DNA of 64,000 nt from Clostridiales bacterium. Its GTDB lineage: Bacteria > Bacillota > Clostridia > Oscillospirales > Oscillospiraceae. Of this stretch, positions 33,176 to 42,153 are shown piece by piece. Below the pieces are notes generated by a model. It did no database searches. It was not told where the DNA came from and saw only the letters and a program-made list of their open reading frames with translations. The stretch lies in assembly GCA_019418025.1 (NCBI GenBank), contig DYCR01000002.1:62001-126000 (forward strand), in the 5' to 3' direction. How positions within the stretch are numbered: the stretch's first letter is position 1; every line of letters starts with the position of its first letter. Made by a program: the position numbers and the translations under genes.

Positions 33176-33784
33176 ATGGCAAAACTCTATTTTAAGTACG
33201 GCGCCATGGGCTCCAGTAAGACGGCTCAGGCGCTGATCACCAAGTACAATTACGAAGAAAATGACCTGAATGTGTGGCTGATCAAGCCCAGTGCAGATAC
33301 CAGAGACGGGGTCAAGATCCTGCGCAGCCGGATCGGACTGGAGGCACAGGTGGAGGTCATCGGCCCGGACACGGACATATATCGTCGTTTTCAGGATAGT
33401 CAGCTGGGAGGCTGCGATGTGATCATCGTGGATGAGTGCCAGTTCTTTTCCGCAGAACAAATCGATCAGCTGAGATACATCGTGAATGATTTCAACATTC
33501 CGGTCATGTGCTTTGGCCTGCGCACGGATTTTCAGACCCGTCTGTTTCCGGGGAGTCTGCGGCTGATGGAGATCGCTGACACCATTCAGGAGATCAAGAC
33601 GATCTGCGATTGCGGTGCAAAGGCCACCGTGAATGCTCGAATCGACGGAAATGGGCATATTGTAACTGAGGGCGATCAGGTTTTCTTGGGCGGCAATGAC
33701 AGCTACATCGCCATGTGCCACAAGTGTTATGTAAACGGCATCCGGGAGCATAAAAAAATCAAGCTCCACGGTGCTGAATCTTAA
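33176..33784 (+). CDS. tdk: Thymidine kinase
   Basis: Phosphorylates thymidine and deoxyuridine with ATP. The 202-residue product is the TK1-like type: P-loop GAMGSSKTAQAL at the N-terminus, IIVDECQFFSAEQ with the catalytic Glu region, LRTDFQTRLFPGS (lasso loop start) and a zinc site with Cys in CDCGAKAT and CHKCY. ACGGAGGGG lies before ATG 33176. It is 34 bases after the iclR-type gene and 22 bases before deoC. Confidence 0.95.
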   Translation: MAKLYFKYGAMGSSKTAQALITKYNYEENDLNVWLIKPSADTRDGVKILRSRIGLEAQVEVIGPDTDIYRRFQDSQLGGCDVIIVDECQFFSAEQIDQLRYIVNDFNIPVMCFGLRTDFQTRLFPGSLRLMEIADTIQEIKTICDCGAKATVNARIDGNGHIVTEGDQVFLGGNDSYIAMCHKCYVNGIREHKKIKLHGAES

Positions 33785-33806
33785 ATATACGATGGAGGTT
33801 ATCTTA

Positions 33807-34487
33807 ATGAATGTCAATGTTCAGGAAATTTTGAGCAAGTGCGATCATACCCTGTTGGGACAGACCGCAACATGGGAAGAGATCAAGACCATTTGTGATG
33901 ACAGCATCAAGTATCACTGTGCATCTGCCTGCATCCCTGCTGCTTTTGTCAAGCAGGCCAAGGATTATGTAGGTGACAAGCTGGCGATCTGCACGGTCAT
34001 CGGCTTCCCCACCGGCTACTCTACCACCGCAGCAAAGTGCTTTGAGGCATCCGATGCAGTGGATAACGGTGCAGATGAAGTGGATATGGTCATCAATATC
34101 GGCTGGGTCAAGGAAGGCAGATATGATGCAGTGTGTCAGGAGATCAAGCAGATCAAAACTGCCTGCAAGGGAAAACTGCTGAAGGTTATCATTGAGACCT
34201 GCCTGCTGACCGATGAGGAAAAGATCGAAATGTGCCGCGTGGTAACAGAATCCGGCGCAGAGTATATCAAGACCTCCACGGGCTTCTCTACTGCCGGTGC
34301 AACCTTCCACGATGTGGAGCTGTTTGCAAAGCATGTCGGTTCTGATGTGAAGATCAAGGCTGCCGGCGGCATTTCCAGTCTGGAGGATGCCCAGAAGTTC
34401 CTTGATTTGGGTGCAGACCGTCTGGGAACCAGCCGTGTGGTCAAGATCGTCAAGAACGGCGCAGATGCAAACGACAAAAGCTATTGA
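33807..34487 (+). CDS. deoC: Deoxyribose-phosphate aldolase
   Basis: Cleaves 2-deoxyribose-5-phosphate to acetaldehyde and glyceraldehyde-3-phosphate, the last step of deoxynucleoside breakdown. The 226-residue TIM-barrel product has CDHTLLGQTATWEEIK, DEVDMVINIGWVKEG, the Schiff-base Lys in YIKTSTGF, and IKAAGGISSLEDAQKFLDLGADRLGTS. GGAGG at 33794-33798 with 8-base spacing selects ATG 33807; homologues also begin here. Confidence 0.96.
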   Translation: MNVNVQEILSKCDHTLLGQTATWEEIKTICDDSIKYHCASACIPAAFVKQAKDYVGDKLAICTVIGFPTGYSTTAAKCFEASDAVDNGADEVDMVINIGWVKEGRYDAVCQEIKQIKTACKGKLLKVIIETCLLTDEEKIEMCRVVTESGAEYIKTSTGFSTAGATFHDVELFAKHVGSDVKIKAAGGISSLEDAQKFLDLGADRLGTSRVVKIVKNGADANDKSY

Positions 34488-34506
34488 TAACAAAGGAGAA
34501 TTAATT

Positions 34507-35250
34507 ATGAGTCATCCCACCCCCCATATCAACGCAAAGCCCGGTGATTTCGGCAAGACCGTCCTGATGCCCGGTGATCCCCTGCGCTCCAAATTTATCG
34601 CAGAGAACTTTTTGGAAAATCCGGTTCTTGTGAACAACGTCCGCGGTGTTCAGGGCTATACCGGCTACTACAAGGGCGTGAAGGTTTCCGTTATGGCATC
34701 CGGCATGGGTATGCCTGCCATCGGCATCTACTCCCACGAGCTGTTCAATTTCTTTGATGTTGACAACATCATCCGTGTCGGTTCTGCCGGCGCCATTCAG
34801 GAGGATATCAACCTGTACGATCTGGTGATCGCTCAGGGTGCCTGCACCGATTCCAACTTTGCCTCTCAGTTCCATGTGACCGGGACCTTTGCCCCCATTG
34901 CCTCGTACAAGCTGCTGAGCGAGGCCGTCAAGGCGGCTGAGGAGAACGGTGCGGTTTATCACGTGGGCAACGTCAATTCCTCTGATGTGTTCTACGGTGA
35001 TCATGTCGGTGTGCCTGAGGGTCTGGACAGCGTCTACGGCCTGAAGAAGATGGGCGTTATGGCACTGGAAATGGAAGCTGCGGCTCTGTACATGAACGCT
35101 GCCCGCTACGGCAAGCGTGCGTTGTGCATCTGCACCATCTCTGACCACGTGCTCAGAGGCGAAGAGACCTCTGCCGAGGAGCGCCAGAACTCCTTTACCA
35201 CAATGATGAAGGTGGCCTTGGACGTGGCTGTTGCTATGGACAAGGAGTGA
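34507..35250 (+). CDS. deoD: Purine-nucleoside phosphorylase, DeoD type
   Basis: Splits purine (deoxy)nucleosides with phosphate to free base and (deoxy)ribose-1-phosphate. The 247-residue product has the family opening SHPTPHINAKPGDFGKTVLM, PGDPLRSKFIAENFL, SGMGMPAIGIYSHELF, GSAGAI and the substrate-binding ALEMEAAALYMNAA with the SDH pair in CTISDHVL. AAAGGAG precedes ATG 34507. It feeds deoB next door and gives adenine or hypoxanthine for ade and salvage enzymes. Confidence 0.96.
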   Translation: MSHPTPHINAKPGDFGKTVLMPGDPLRSKFIAENFLENPVLVNNVRGVQGYTGYYKGVKVSVMASGMGMPAIGIYSHELFNFFDVDNIIRVGSAGAIQEDINLYDLVIAQGACTDSNFASQFHVTGTFAPIASYKLLSEAVKAAEENGAVYHVGNVNSSDVFYGDHVGVPEGLDSVYGLKKMGVMALEMEAAALYMNAARYGKRALCICTISDHVLRGEETSAEERQNSFTTMMKVALDVAVAMDKE

Positions 35251-35289
35251 TCCTTCCATTTTCCCCAACATCTAAAGCGAGGTGTTTTT

Positions 35290-36456
35290 ATGAAACGTAT
35301 TTTTTTGATTGTTTTGGATTCCTGCGGTGCAGGTGAAATGCCGGACGCCAAGAGCTTTGGCGATGTAGGCGTCCATACCCTGAAATCTTGTGCGACCTCT
35401 GACAAGCTGTCTATCCCCAACATGAAAAAGCTGGGCATCGGCAACATTGAAGGGCAGGACTTTTTGGGCAGGGAGGAGCATCCCACGGGTGCGGTCTGCC
35501 GTCTGGCGGAGCGTTCCATGGGCAAGGATACCACCATCGGTCACTGGGAGATCGCCGGTATCGTTTCTCCCGATCCGCTGCCCACCTATCCCAACGGATT
35601 TCCTCAGGAGGTTCTGGATGCCTTTGAGCAGGCTACCGGACGAGGCTGCCTGTGCAATTTGCCGTACTCCGGAACCGATGTGATCCGGGATTATGGACAG
35701 GAGCAGCTGGACACCGGAAAGTGGATCATTTATACCTCGGCCGACTCTGTTTTTCAGGTGGCGGCCCACGAGGAGCTGATCCCTCTGGAGGAGCTGTACG
35801 ATGCCTGCCATAAGGCACGCCAGATCCTGCGTGGAAAGCACGGCGTGGGACGAGTGATCGCCCGGCCCTTTGTGGGCAATGCCAAGGACGGCTTCCAGCG
35901 GACTAGCAATCGTCATGACTATTCTCTGGAGCCTCCGGCAAAGACGCTTCTCGATGCTGTCAAGGAGCATGGCATGGACTCCATCGCTGTGGGCAAGATC
36001 TACGATATTTTTGCCGGACAGGGAACAACGGAGCATGTCTACAACAAGAGCAACGATGACGGCATGGCCCACACGCTGCATTATGCAAAGCAGGATTTTG
36101 AAGGTCTGTGCTTTGTGAATCTGGTGGATTTCGACATGATGTACGGGCATCGCCGCAACATTGACGGATATGCCAATGCGCTGACGGAGTTTGACACATG
36201 GCTGCCTCAGCTGCTGGAGCAGCTGGGTGAGGATGACATGGTCATGATCACTGCTGACCATGGCTGTGACCCGGCCTACACTGCGACAACGGATCATACA
36301 AGAGAGTATGTGCCGCTGATCATCGCAGGCCCCAAGGTCAAGCCGGTGAATCTGGGGACAAGAAAGAGCTTTGCAGATATCGCTGCAACCGCAGCCGAGC
36401 TGCTGGGCGTCCCCTTTGAAACCCCGGGACAGAGTTTTGCCAAGGATATTATCTGA
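35290..36456 (+). CDS. deoB: Phosphopentomutase
   Basis: Interconverts (deoxy)ribose-1- and -5-phosphate, linking deoD to deoC. The 388-residue product is an alkaline-phosphatase-superfamily enzyme with two Mn ions: IFLIVLDSCGAGEMPDA (metal Asp), KDTTIGHWEIAG with the catalytic Thr, the DFDMMYGHRRN metal site and TADHGCDPA near the C-terminus. AAGCGAGGTG precedes ATG 35290. Confidence 0.96.
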   Translation: MKRIFLIVLDSCGAGEMPDAKSFGDVGVHTLKSCATSDKLSIPNMKKLGIGNIEGQDFLGREEHPTGAVCRLAERSMGKDTTIGHWEIAGIVSPDPLPTYPNGFPQEVLDAFEQATGRGCLCNLPYSGTDVIRDYGQEQLDTGKWIIYTSADSVFQVAAHEELIPLEELYDACHKARQILRGKHGVGRVIARPFVGNAKDGFQRTSNRHDYSLEPPAKTLLDAVKEHGMDSIAVGKIYDIFAGQGTTEHVYNKSNDDGMAHTLHYAKQDFEGLCFVNLVDFDMMYGHRRNIDGYANALTEFDTWLPQLLEQLGEDDMVMITADHGCDPAYTATTDHTREYVPLIIAGPKVKPVNLGTRKSFADIAATAAELLGVPFETPGQSFAKDII

Positions 36457-36464
36457 ATGTACCG

Positions 36465-36492
36465 ATAGGGCGTAGTATTTACTGCGCCCTAT
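36465..36492 (+). promoter_or_regulatory. Hairpin between deoB and cdd
   Basis: ATAGGGCG and CGCCCTAT, an 8-bp stem extended by a few inner pairs, ends 21 bases before the cdd start and close to its ribosome site. No T-run follows, so it more likely tunes mRNA stability or cdd translation than ends transcription. Confidence 0.45.
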
Positions 36493-36513
36493 CCCTGACT
36501 GGAGGGAAAGAAC

Positions 36514-36924
36514 ATGACACCAGAAAAGTTGATCGAGGCAGCGAAGGATGCGATGACACGGGCCTATGCCCCTTACTCCGGCTACAAAGTCGGTGCGGCG
36601 CTGCTGTGCGCAGACGGCACGGTCTATCAGGGCTGCAACATTGAGAATGCATCCTTTTCGCCCACAAACTGTGCAGAGCGGACGGCGTTTTTTAAGGCCG
36701 TGTATGACGGACACCGGGATTTTTCTGCCATTGCGATTGTCGGCGGCAAGAATGGCCGGATCACCGGTTCCTTCCCGCCCTGCGGCGTGTGCCGTCAAGT
36801 GATGCGGGAATTCTGCGCCGATGATTTCAAAATCTATATGGGGACAGAGGATGAATCCTATCAGATGTTGACGCTTGCCGAGCTGCTGCCGTTCAGTTTC
36901 AGCGCATCTGAGCATATGAATTGA
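36514..36924 (+). CDS. cdd: Cytidine deaminase
   Basis: Deaminates (deoxy)cytidine to (deoxy)uridine. The 136-residue homotetrameric type has YSGYKVGAALLCADG, GCNIENASFSPTNCAERTA with the catalytic Glu and one zinc Cys, and PPCGVCRQVMREF with the other two zinc Cys. ACTGGAGGG precedes ATG 36514. It is the last gene of the salvage run before the transporter genes. Confidence 0.96.
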   Translation: MTPEKLIEAAKDAMTRAYAPYSGYKVGAALLCADGTVYQGCNIENASFSPTNCAERTAFFKAVYDGHRDFSAIAIVGGKNGRITGSFPPCGVCRQVMREFCADDFKIYMGTEDESYQMLTLAELLPFSFSASEHMN

Positions 36925-36984
36925 GAAAAATCACAGAATAAATCCTGATAAATTGGTTAGTTTTATGAATATTTCCGAGATAGG

Positions 36985-37013
36985 TTGATTTTAAGAGGAA
37001 AGTGTGCGACAAT
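36985..37013 (+). promoter_or_regulatory. Promoter of the BMP lipoprotein gene
   Basis: TTGATT at 36985-36990, 17 bases, GACAAT at 37008-37013, 57 bases before the start codon. Confidence 0.6.
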
Positions 37014-37019
37014 ATGAAT

Positions 37020-37035
37020 GGGTACTCATGTACCC
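37020..37035 (+). promoter_or_regulatory. Hairpin at the 5' end of the BMP transcript
   Basis: GGGTAC and GTACCC form a perfect 6-bp stem with a TCAT loop, right at the predicted transcription start. A 5'-terminal hairpin of this kind can protect an abundant mRNA from decay. Confidence 0.5.
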
Positions 37036-37069
37036 GCATTTTACAAACCAATATTTGGAGGTTAACAAA

Positions 37070-38308
37070 ATGAAAAAGCTTCTAGCTCTCGTGCTGGCTG
37101 CTGTCATGGTTTTTGGCCTTGCTGCATGTGGCGGCGACACCACCGAAACCACCGCTCCCGCCGGTACCGATGACACTGCTGCTTCCGGCACAAACGGCGC
37201 ACCTATGGATGCATCCGATGTCAAGATCGCAATGATCACTGACTACGGCGACATCACCGATCAGTCCTTCAACCAGACCACTTATGAGGCCTGCAAGGAG
37301 TACGCTGATGCAAAGGGCATTACCTTTACCTACTACAAGCCCGCAGGTGACTCCACCCCCGAGCGTGTTGCAATGGTCGAGAAGGCTGTTGCAGACGGCT
37401 ATAACATCATTGTCATGCCCGGCTACGCTTTCGGCGGCACCATCGTGGAAGTCAGCGAGCTGTACCCCGACGTAAAGTTCGTTGCTCTGGACGTTGCTCT
37501 GGGCGACCTGCTGGAGGCCGGTGTTACCAAGGCCGGTGAGAAGTATGACTTCAACCCCGACAACTGGAAACTGGAAGACTATGTGGATATGAGCAATGTC
37601 TACTGCGCAGTTTACCAGGAAGAGCTGTCCGGCTACATGGCTGGTTACGCAGCTGTCAAGATGGGCTACAAGCACCTGGGCTTCCTGGGCGGCATGGCTG
37701 TCCCCGCTGTTATGCGTTACGGCTACGGCTTCATTCAGGGCGTTGACGCTGCTGCAGCTGAGCTGAACATCGCAGATCAGGTCACTGTTGAGTACGCATA
37801 CGGCAACCAGTTCCACGGCGATGCTGATATCACCGCTGCTATGGACACTTGGTACGGCGAGAAGAAGGTCGAAGCTGTGTTCGCATGCGGCGGCGGTATC
37901 TTCAGCTCCGCAGCAGAGGCTGCTGCTAAGGTTAACGGCAAGGTCATCGGCGTTGACGTTGATCAGGCTGCTATCATCGACGGCATCTACGGCGAGGGCA
38001 TGACCATTACCTCCGCTATGAAGGGTCTGGCTCCTGCTGTTAAGGACGCTCTGGCTGATATCATTGAAAATGGCAACTGGGCAAACTACGCCGGCAAGAT
38101 CGTTACTCTGGGTCTGATCGGCAAGGAGCCCACCGCAAACTACGTTCAGATCCCCATGGAAAGCACCCAGTGGAATGATACCTTCACTCAGGAGGATTAC
38201 AAGGCTCTGGTTGCAGGCATGTTCGACGGCACCATCAAGGTCAGCAATGCTACCGATGCAATGCCCGAGGTCAGCATCACCGTGAACGATCTGGGCAACC
38301 TGAAGTAA
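37070..38308 (+). CDS. BMP family nucleoside-binding lipoprotein
   Basis: Substrate-binding protein of the BmpA/PnrA (Med) family, which captures nucleosides outside the membrane for an ABC transporter. The 412-residue product has a lipoprotein signal (MKKLLALVLAAVMVFGLAAC, lipid Cys at residue 20), a Thr/Ala-rich linker and the BMP domain (DVKIAMITDYGDITDQSFNQ; VVAMPGYAFGG-like segment; GFLGGMAVPAVMRYGYGFIQG; AVFACGGGIFSSAAEAA; VIGVDVDQA). TTGGAGG precedes ATG 37070. Codon use is strongly biased toward preferred codons, a sign of high expression. A strong terminator separates it from the ATPase gene. Confidence 0.94.
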   Translation: MKKLLALVLAAVMVFGLAACGGDTTETTAPAGTDDTAASGTNGAPMDASDVKIAMITDYGDITDQSFNQTTYEACKEYADAKGITFTYYKPAGDSTPERVAMVEKAVADGYNIIVMPGYAFGGTIVEVSELYPDVKFVALDVALGDLLEAGVTKAGEKYDFNPDNWKLEDYVDMSNVYCAVYQEELSGYMAGYAAVKMGYKHLGFLGGMAVPAVMRYGYGFIQGVDAAAAELNIADQVTVEYAYGNQFHGDADITAAMDTWYGEKKVEAVFACGGGIFSSAAEAAAKVNGKVIGVDVDQAAIIDGIYGEGMTITSAMKGLAPAVKDALADIIENGNWANYAGKIVTLGLIGKEPTANYVQIPMESTQWNDTFTQEDYKALVAGMFDGTIKVSNATDAMPEVSITVNDLGNLK

Positions 38309-38345
38309 GGGATTTTCCCTCTGACAGGCATCAGATTTGCAACAG

Positions 38346-38379
38346 AATCACCGACAGCAACGCTGTCGGTGATTTTTTT
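38346..38379 (+). terminator. Intrinsic terminator after the BMP gene
   Basis: AATCACCGACAGC and its complement form a 13-bp perfect stem with a 3-base loop, followed by a run of seven T. It lets the binding protein be made in excess over the transporter subunits. Confidence 0.93.
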
Positions 38380-38451
38380 GTTCGGCAAGGACGAATTATG
38401 TGTGTTTTGTGGTGGGAATTATAGGAAAGCCATATTTAATTGAAAAATATT

Positions 38452-38480
38452 TTGCATAATTGTCATACTCATGTTATAAT
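38452..38480 (+). promoter_or_regulatory. Promoter of the nucleoside ABC transporter genes
   Basis: TTGCAT at 38452-38457, 17 bases, TATAAT at 38475-38480, 62 bases before the proposed TTG start. Confidence 0.8.
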
Positions 38481-38542
38481 TGTTTTCACAGAAAATAACC
38501 GATGGGTCGTTGCGCCCATTTTGGTTCAAGGAGGTATGGCAA

Positions 38543-40075
38543 TTGGAACATTATGCAGTTGAAATGCTGCACATCACCAAACGTTTCCCGGGTATCATTG
38601 CCAATGATGACATCACACTTCAGCTCAAAAAGGGCGAGATCCATGCGCTGCTGGGTGAAAACGGTGCAGGTAAGTCCACATTGATGAGCGTCCTGTTCGG
38701 CCTGTATCAGCCGGAAGAGGGCGAGATCCACATGGATGGAAAAAAGGTGGAGATCCGCAACCCCAACGATGCCAATGATCTGGGAATCGGCATGGTCCAT
38801 CAGCATTTTAAGCTGGTTGAATGCTTCTCTGTTCTGGATAACATCATTCTCGGTGTGGAGCCATGTAAAGGCGGCTTCCTCGACAAGGAACAGGCACGGG
38901 TAAAGGTTCAGGAGATTTCAGAGCGCTATGGGCTTCAGGTCGATCTGGATGCCAAGATTGAAGATATCACCGTTGGTATGCAGCAGCGTACCGAGATCCT
39001 GAAGATGCTTTACCGTGAAAATAATATTCTTATATTCGACGAGCCTACTGCCGTCCTGACGCCTCAGGAGATCCATGAGCTGATGCAGATCATGAAAAAT
39101 CTGGCGGCGGAGGGCAAGAGCATCCTGTTCATCTCCCATAAGCTGGCGGAAATCATGGAGATCTCCGATCGGTGCAGCGTCCTGCGCAAGGGCAAGTACA
39201 TCGGCACGGTCGAGACAAAGGAAACCACACCTCATGAGCTTTCCAAGATGATGGTCGGCCGCGATGTCAAAACCGTTGTCGATAAGGAAGCGTCCAAGCC
39301 CGGTGAAGTGATACTGGATGTTCACAATATGTGTGTTGCCTCCAAGCGGCATAAGCGCAATGCAGTGAATGACGTAACATTTCAGGTGCGGCGGGGCGAG
39401 ATCGTATGTATCGCAGGCATTGACGGCAACGGTCAGACGGAGCTGGTTTACGGTCTGTCCGGTCTGGAGCCTGTCAACGGCGGCAGCGTCAGCCTGTGCG
39501 GTGAGGATATCACGAATATGCCGATCCGTAAGCGCTCGATCCTCGGCCTGAGTCATATCCCTGAGGACCGTCATAAGCATGGTCTGGTCCTTGACTACTC
39601 TTTGGAGGATAATCTGGTTCTTCAGCGTTACTTTGAGCCGGAGTTCACCAACAAAGCGGGATTTTTGAAGCGCAAGAATATTCGCGCCTATGCCGAGCGC
39701 CTGATTCAGGCTTTTGACGTGCGCTCCGGTCAGGGCCCGATCACCAAGTCCAGAAGTATGTCCGGCGGCAATCAGCAGAAGGCGATCATTGCCCGTGAGA
39801 TCGACAAAAATCCGGAGCTGCTGATCGCGGTGCAGCCCACCCGTGGACTGGACGTAGGTGCTATCGAGTACATCCACAAGCAGCTAGTTGCACAGCGGGA
39901 CGCAGGAAAGGGCGTGCTGTTGGTTTCTCTGGAGTTGGATGAGGTCATGAACGTATCTGATCGGATTTTGGTCATGTACGAAGGTGAGATCGTGGGAGAA
40001 TTTGATCCCAAGCATGTCACCGTGGAAGAGCTGGGTCTGTATATGGCCGGCGCAAAGAGGGAGGGACAGGCATGA
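38543..40075 (+). CDS. Nucleoside ABC transporter ATPase (double cassette)
   Basis: A 510-residue ATPase with two nucleotide-binding domains in tandem, as in YufO/NupA and sugar importers of the RbsA type. Domain 1 has Walker A GENGAGKST and Walker B ILIFDEPTAVLTPQE. Domain 2 has the altered Walker A GIDGNGQTELVYGLSG and signature SGGNQQKAIIAREI. I chose TTG 38543 because AAGGAGG (38528-38534) lies 8 bases upstream, no in-frame ATG fits, and the resulting MEHYAVEMLHITKRFPGI matches family starts. The end overlaps the permease gene by 4 bases. Confidence 0.92.
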   Translation: MEHYAVEMLHITKRFPGIIANDDITLQLKKGEIHALLGENGAGKSTLMSVLFGLYQPEEGEIHMDGKKVEIRNPNDANDLGIGMVHQHFKLVECFSVLDNIILGVEPCKGGFLDKEQARVKVQEISERYGLQVDLDAKIEDITVGMQQRTEILKMLYRENNILIFDEPTAVLTPQEIHELMQIMKNLAAEGKSILFISHKLAEIMEISDRCSVLRKGKYIGTVETKETTPHELSKMMVGRDVKTVVDKEASKPGEVILDVHNMCVASKRHKRNAVNDVTFQVRRGEIVCIAGIDGNGQTELVYGLSGLEPVNGGSVSLCGEDITNMPIRKRSILGLSHIPEDRHKHGLVLDYSLEDNLVLQRYFEPEFTNKAGFLKRKNIRAYAERLIQAFDVRSGQGPITKSRSMSGGNQQKAIIAREIDKNPELLIAVQPTRGLDVGAIEYIHKQLVAQRDAGKGVLLVSLELDEVMNVSDRILVMYEGEIVGEFDPKHVTVEELGLYMAGAKREGQA

Positions 40076-41196
40076 AAAGGAACAGTCTGTTGAGAAACAG
40101 TGGCCTGCAATCCCTGCTGGCTTCTATGATGTGTATCATCGTTGGTTTGTTTGTGGGCTACCTTGTGCTTTTGATGATCAATGCGCAGGGTGCCGGTGAG
40201 GCGATCATCACCATTATCAAGAATTTCTGGACCTACCCCAGTGAAAAGGCCCAGCTGAAGTATCTGGGCAACACACTGGTAAAAACGGCACCGCTGCTGC
40301 TTTGCTCCCTGAGTGTTCTGTTTGCGTACAAGGTGGGCTTGTTTAACATCGGTGTAGCAGGCCAGTATGTTGTGGGTGCAGGTGCATCGCTGTATATGGC
40401 ACTGGCACTGAACATGCCTTGGTGGGCCTGCCTGCTTGGAGCAATCGCCGCAGGTGCGCTGCTTGGTGCGCTGTCCGGCCTGCTCAAGGCACTTTGCAAC
40501 GTCAATGAGGTCATCTCCTGCATCATGTTCAACTGGATCAGCCTGTATGGCGTGAATATGCTGCTGACAAGCGTTAAGGAAAGCACCTCGCCGTATACCT
40601 TGGCAATCAAGGGCGCAAATCCTGATGCTGTCCTGCCGGATATGGGCTTGGGTGAATTGTTTGCAAAAAACCAGTACGTTACCATCGGCATCCCTCTGGC
40701 GATCCTGATTTCCGTGCTGATTTGGATTTTGTTGGAGAAAACTAAGCTTGGCTATGAGCTGAAGGCCACCGGAAACAACAAGAACGCAGCAAAGTATGCC
40801 GGTATGAAGGAAAACCGCAATATCATTCTCACCATGGCGATTGCCGGTGGATTGGCCGGTATGGCGGCGGCTCTGCTGTATCTGACCGGTTTTGAGCAGT
40901 GGTCCTGCTCTCAGGCCAGCGTACCTGCCATGGGCTTTAACGGCATTGCAGCGGCGTTCCTGGGCGGCCTGCATCCTGTCGGTTCCATTTTCTCCTCTTT
41001 CTTTATTCAGCATATCACTGCCGGCGGCGCTTACATCGATAAGACCCTGTACAGCGCTCAGGTGTCCGATTTTATCACATCCCTGATCATCTACCTGTGC
41101 GGCTTTGTCCTGTTTGTCAAGGTGGCCCTGAACAGGAAACTGGACAAGCGTGATGAAAAGCTTGCTGCCAACACAAAAAAAGGAGGGGATAAGTAA
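40072..41196 (+). CDS. Nucleoside ABC transporter permease 1
   Basis: A 374-residue membrane permease of the BPD_transp_2 family (YufP/NupB type). About eight to ten hydrophobic helices are visible, with the conserved cytosolic loop KLGYELKATGNNKNAAKYAGM that contacts the ATPase, and the GFNGIAAAFLGGLHPVGS segment. It overlaps the ATPase gene by 4 bases and the second permease by one base, so subunits are made together. With the BMP lipoprotein upstream it forms a complete importer. Confidence 0.93.
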   Translation: MKRNSLLRNSGLQSLLASMMCIIVGLFVGYLVLLMINAQGAGEAIITIIKNFWTYPSEKAQLKYLGNTLVKTAPLLLCSLSVLFAYKVGLFNIGVAGQYVVGAGASLYMALALNMPWWACLLGAIAAGALLGALSGLLKALCNVNEVISCIMFNWISLYGVNMLLTSVKESTSPYTLAIKGANPDAVLPDMGLGELFAKNQYVTIGIPLAILISVLIWILLEKTKLGYELKATGNNKNAAKYAGMKENRNIILTMAIAGGLAGMAAALLYLTGFEQWSCSQASVPAMGFNGIAAAFLGGLHPVGSIFSSFFIQHITAGGAYIDKTLYSAQVSDFITSLIIYLCGFVLFVKVALNRKLDKRDEKLAANTKKGGDK

Positions 41197-42137
41197 TGCT
41201 GCTTTTATTACAGTATACGCTCATTTTTGCCTCTGTTTTGATGCTGGTTGCACTGGGCGGATGTTTCTCTGAACACAGTGGCGTTATCAACATCGGCTTG
41301 GAAGGCATCATGGTTATCGGTGCATTGGGCGGCGCGCTGATGATGCGCTATCTGCCTGCCGACACCAGTCCGTTTATGATGCTGGTTCTGGTCATCTTGG
41401 CCGCAGTTACTGCCGGCGCGATCTATTCCATGCTGCTGGCAATTGCGGCAGTCACCTTCAATGCCGATCAAACCATTGTCGGTACTGCCATGAACATGTT
41501 GGGCACAGCCATTGCAACGGTCCTTGTCAAGGCGCTGAACACCGCTGCTGACCCCAACAATGTTTCCGCAACGATCCAGTATTTTGATCAGAAAAAGGCC
41601 TTCTATGTGAATATTGGTTCTTTTGAATTCAGTTGGTTCATGCTGATCGCACTGATTGTGCTGATCGTAAGCCATATCGTTCTGTACCGCACTCGCTTCG
41701 GCCTTCGCCTGATGGCCTGCGGAGAGCATCCTCAGGCGGCTGATTCTGTGGGAATCAACGTCTATAAGATGCGCTATGCCGGTGTTTTGATTTCCGGTAT
41801 CCTCGGTGGTTTGGGCGGTATCGTTTATATCACATCCGGTGTTTCCGAATGGAAGTTTGAAAACGGTGTAGCCGGCTTCGGCTTCCTTGCACTGGCGGTT
41901 ATGATCTTCGGTCAGTGGAAGCCCCTGAATATTGCACTGGCTGCTCTGCTGTTCGGTCTGATGCGTGCGCTGTCCAACGTCTATGTTGCGTTTGACTTCC
42001 TTGCCGCACTGAATATCCCCGGCTTTGTGTATAACATGCTGCCATATATCATCTCTTTGGTGGTTCTGATCTTCACCTCGAAGAAATCCCGTGCTCCCAA
42101 GGCAGAGGGTATCCCATATGATAAGGGTAGTCGGTAA
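41196..42137 (+). CDS. Nucleoside ABC transporter permease 2
   Basis: A 313-residue membrane permease of the same family (YufQ/NupC type). It has about eight to nine helices, the opening LGGCFSEHSGVINIGLEGIMVIGALGG pattern in short conserved blocks, the coupling loop FGLRLMACGEHPQAADSVGINVYKMRY, and GFGFLALAVMIFGQWKP. It is the last gene of the transporter operon and is followed by a strong terminator. The start overlaps the stop of permease 1 (TAATG). Confidence 0.93.
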   Translation: MLLLLQYTLIFASVLMLVALGGCFSEHSGVINIGLEGIMVIGALGGALMMRYLPADTSPFMMLVLVILAAVTAGAIYSMLLAIAAVTFNADQTIVGTAMNMLGTAIATVLVKALNTAADPNNVSATIQYFDQKKAFYVNIGSFEFSWFMLIALIVLIVSHIVLYRTRFGLRLMACGEHPQAADSVGINVYKMRYAGVLISGILGGLGGIVYITSGVSEWKFENGVAGFGFLALAVMIFGQWKPLNIALAALLFGLMRALSNVYVAFDFLAALNIPGFVYNMLPYIISLVVLIFTSKKSRAPKAEGIPYDKGSR

Positions 42138-42153
42138 ATCAGTCTGACAAATC

